DNA of 64,000 nucleotides, taken from contig NZ_PJIN01000002.1 in the NCBI RefSeq assembly GCF_002929705.1, positions 372,001 through 436,000 on the forward strand, written 5' to 3'. Shown here in pieces: positions 63,433-64,000 of this stretch (position 1 is its first letter; each line of letters begins with the position of its first letter). Both the position numbers and the translations under genes were made by a program. This DNA is from Arthrobacter sp. N199823 (GTDB taxonomy: Bacteria; Actinomycetota; Actinomycetes; Actinomycetales; Micrococcaceae). The notes under the pieces were generated by a model. That model was not told the DNA's origin and ran no database searches. It saw only the letters and a list, made by a program, of their open reading frames with translations.

Positions 63433-63699
63433 GTGAGAGGGCAGCGCGCCTTTGGGCGCGGCATGGCTCAGGCGATGAACGAGTCCGCTCAGCGTCGGAT
63501 CAAGAATCCGCCGCCTAAGGCCTACGCCGGATGGGTCTTCGCCGCGGCGGCTGTGTTTGGTGTGGTTGCCCGGGTCATTTTCGTGGCCGATGGGCCCCTC
63601 CTCCTGGCCCAGATTTTCATCGTAATCGCGGTGGTGCTGGCGGCCGTCAGTTTCTGGTTGCGGCTGCGGCGTTGGTGGAAGTCCCGGGACCGCAAATAG
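63433..63699 (+). CDS. Small two-helix membrane protein, unknown function
   Basis: 88 codons from a GTG at 63433, or 78 from the ATG at 63463. Two hydrophobic helices (about 34-52 and 56-75 of the longer form) are joined by a short ADGPLL turn and end in a very basic tail, RLRRWWKSRDRK. No family is recognised. GC-rich codon use resembles its neighbours, and it is flanked by stem-loops, so it is probably a real single-gene unit. Neither start has a clear ribosome site. Confidence 0.6.
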   Translation: MRGQRAFGRGMAQAMNESAQRRIKNPPPKAYAGWVFAAAAVFGVVARVIFVADGPLLLAQIFIVIAVVLAAVSFWLRLRRWWKSRDRK

Positions 63700-63736
63700 C
63701 AGCACCCCGGCACCCCTCTGCGACGGGGTGCTGCGG
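63699..63736 (+). terminator. Stem-loop after the small membrane protein gene
   Basis: GCAGCACCCCG pairs with CGGGGTGCTGC, 11 bp, directly at the stop codon. There is no T-run. Confidence 0.6.
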
Positions 63737-63811
63737 CCTTCCGCCGAGGTTCGGGGAGATGACAACTTTAGTTAGATGTGCTGGCACCATGGGGAAAATT
63801 AGGCTCGAAGT

Positions 63812-64000
63812 ATGAACATAGAAGATACTCACTCAAGAAGCCCGTGGCGCACCGTCTTACTTGTGGTTGTCATTGCTTTTGCAGACATCTTGTTGTCAAT
63901 CGTGGCCATCGGGTTGGGCATGGAGGATGGAACCGTTCCCGCGCCCGAGACTGCTGGCCTTGAATGGGCGCGTTTTGCTCTCGCGCCGCTGCTTGCCCCA
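63812..64000 (+). CDS. Membrane protein, 3' end cut by window edge
   Basis: An open frame from the ATG at 63812 runs without stop to the window end (63 codons). After a hydrophilic start (MNIEDTHSRSPWR) comes a hydrophobic helix (about 14-36, TVLLVVVIAFADILLSIVAIGLG), a short Pro/Glu loop and the start of a second helix (FALAPLLAP). Function unknown. A weak AGG lies about ten bases before the ATG. Confidence 0.6.
   Translation, partial: MNIEDTHSRSPWRTVLLVVVIAFADILLSIVAIGLGMEDGTVPAPETAGLEWARFALAPLLAP

Overview
The window looks like chromosomal DNA of a high-GC, Gram-positive actinobacterium of the Micrococcaceae, most likely Arthrobacter in the broad sense. Evidence: GTG and TTG starts next to strong purine-rich ribosome sites, several start codons placed 6-7 bases after a -10 element (leaderless mRNAs), a complete C50 carotenoid (decaprenoxanthin-type) gene set, a DUF222/HNH remnant of the kind abundant in Arthrobacter, and an ilvBNC-serA block with actinobacterial-style leader attenuation. 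Genus assignment is inference. There is no rRNA, CRISPR array, prophage or intact insertion sequence.

Layout. 1-2086: end of a NAD operon (nadC and a cysteine desulfurase). 2181-4090: a DUF1540 protein, a GtrA-like membrane protein and a fumarylacetoacetase-family enzyme. 4216-10493 (minus): a tightly coupled seven-gene operon (HAD hydrolase, PhnD, PhnC, two PhnE, metallophosphoesterase, RpiR regulator) that looks like uptake and cleavage of a phosphorus compound. 10688-17676: an M20 peptidase, a decayed HNH gene, a MarR/LLM-oxidoreductase/MFS locus with a visible operator, and a membrane-anchored exported protein. 17812-24608 (minus): an RND pump, malate:quinone oxidoreductase and a peptide-binding lipoprotein. 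24761-26539: tRNA-Leu, DUF523, a peroxiredoxin, a 28-bp palindromic repeat and two identical tRNA-Lys genes.

26978-34610 is an amino-acid block: ilvD, ilvB-ilvN-ilvC with a leader peptide and attenuator, and serA. The matching leuB and ilvE lie at 58846-61224, and short DNA motifs are shared between the ilvB, serA and leuB upstream regions. 34797-42179: metG, an AbiEi-like/nuclease gene flanked by two inverted copies of a 22-bp-stem palindrome, an FtsX/MacB-type ABC exporter and a SAM methyltransferase. 42257-47595: a GntR regulator divergent from a PLP enzyme plus a sugar-type ABC importer that lacks its own ATPase, with two candidate operators between them. 47856-49912: a two-component system. 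49998-58789: a DUF2867 oxidoreductase divergent from a MarR-family regulator (CrtR-like) that heads the operon crtE-crtB-crtI-crtYe-crtYf-crtEb, followed by a photolyase gene. 61385-64000: an MscS channel, a second fumarylacetoacetase-family protein, a small membrane protein and a gene cut by the window edge.

The most interesting items are the phosphorus-compound operon with its PHO-box-like repeat, the PLP-enzyme/ABC locus of unknown substrate, the inverted palindromes around the AbiEi/nuclease gene, and the shared operator-like motifs before ilvB, serA and leuB. No wholly new defence or mobile system can be demonstrated from sequence alone. Start codons were often moved downstream of the longest open frame where a ribosome site or -10 element decided the matter; each case is stated.
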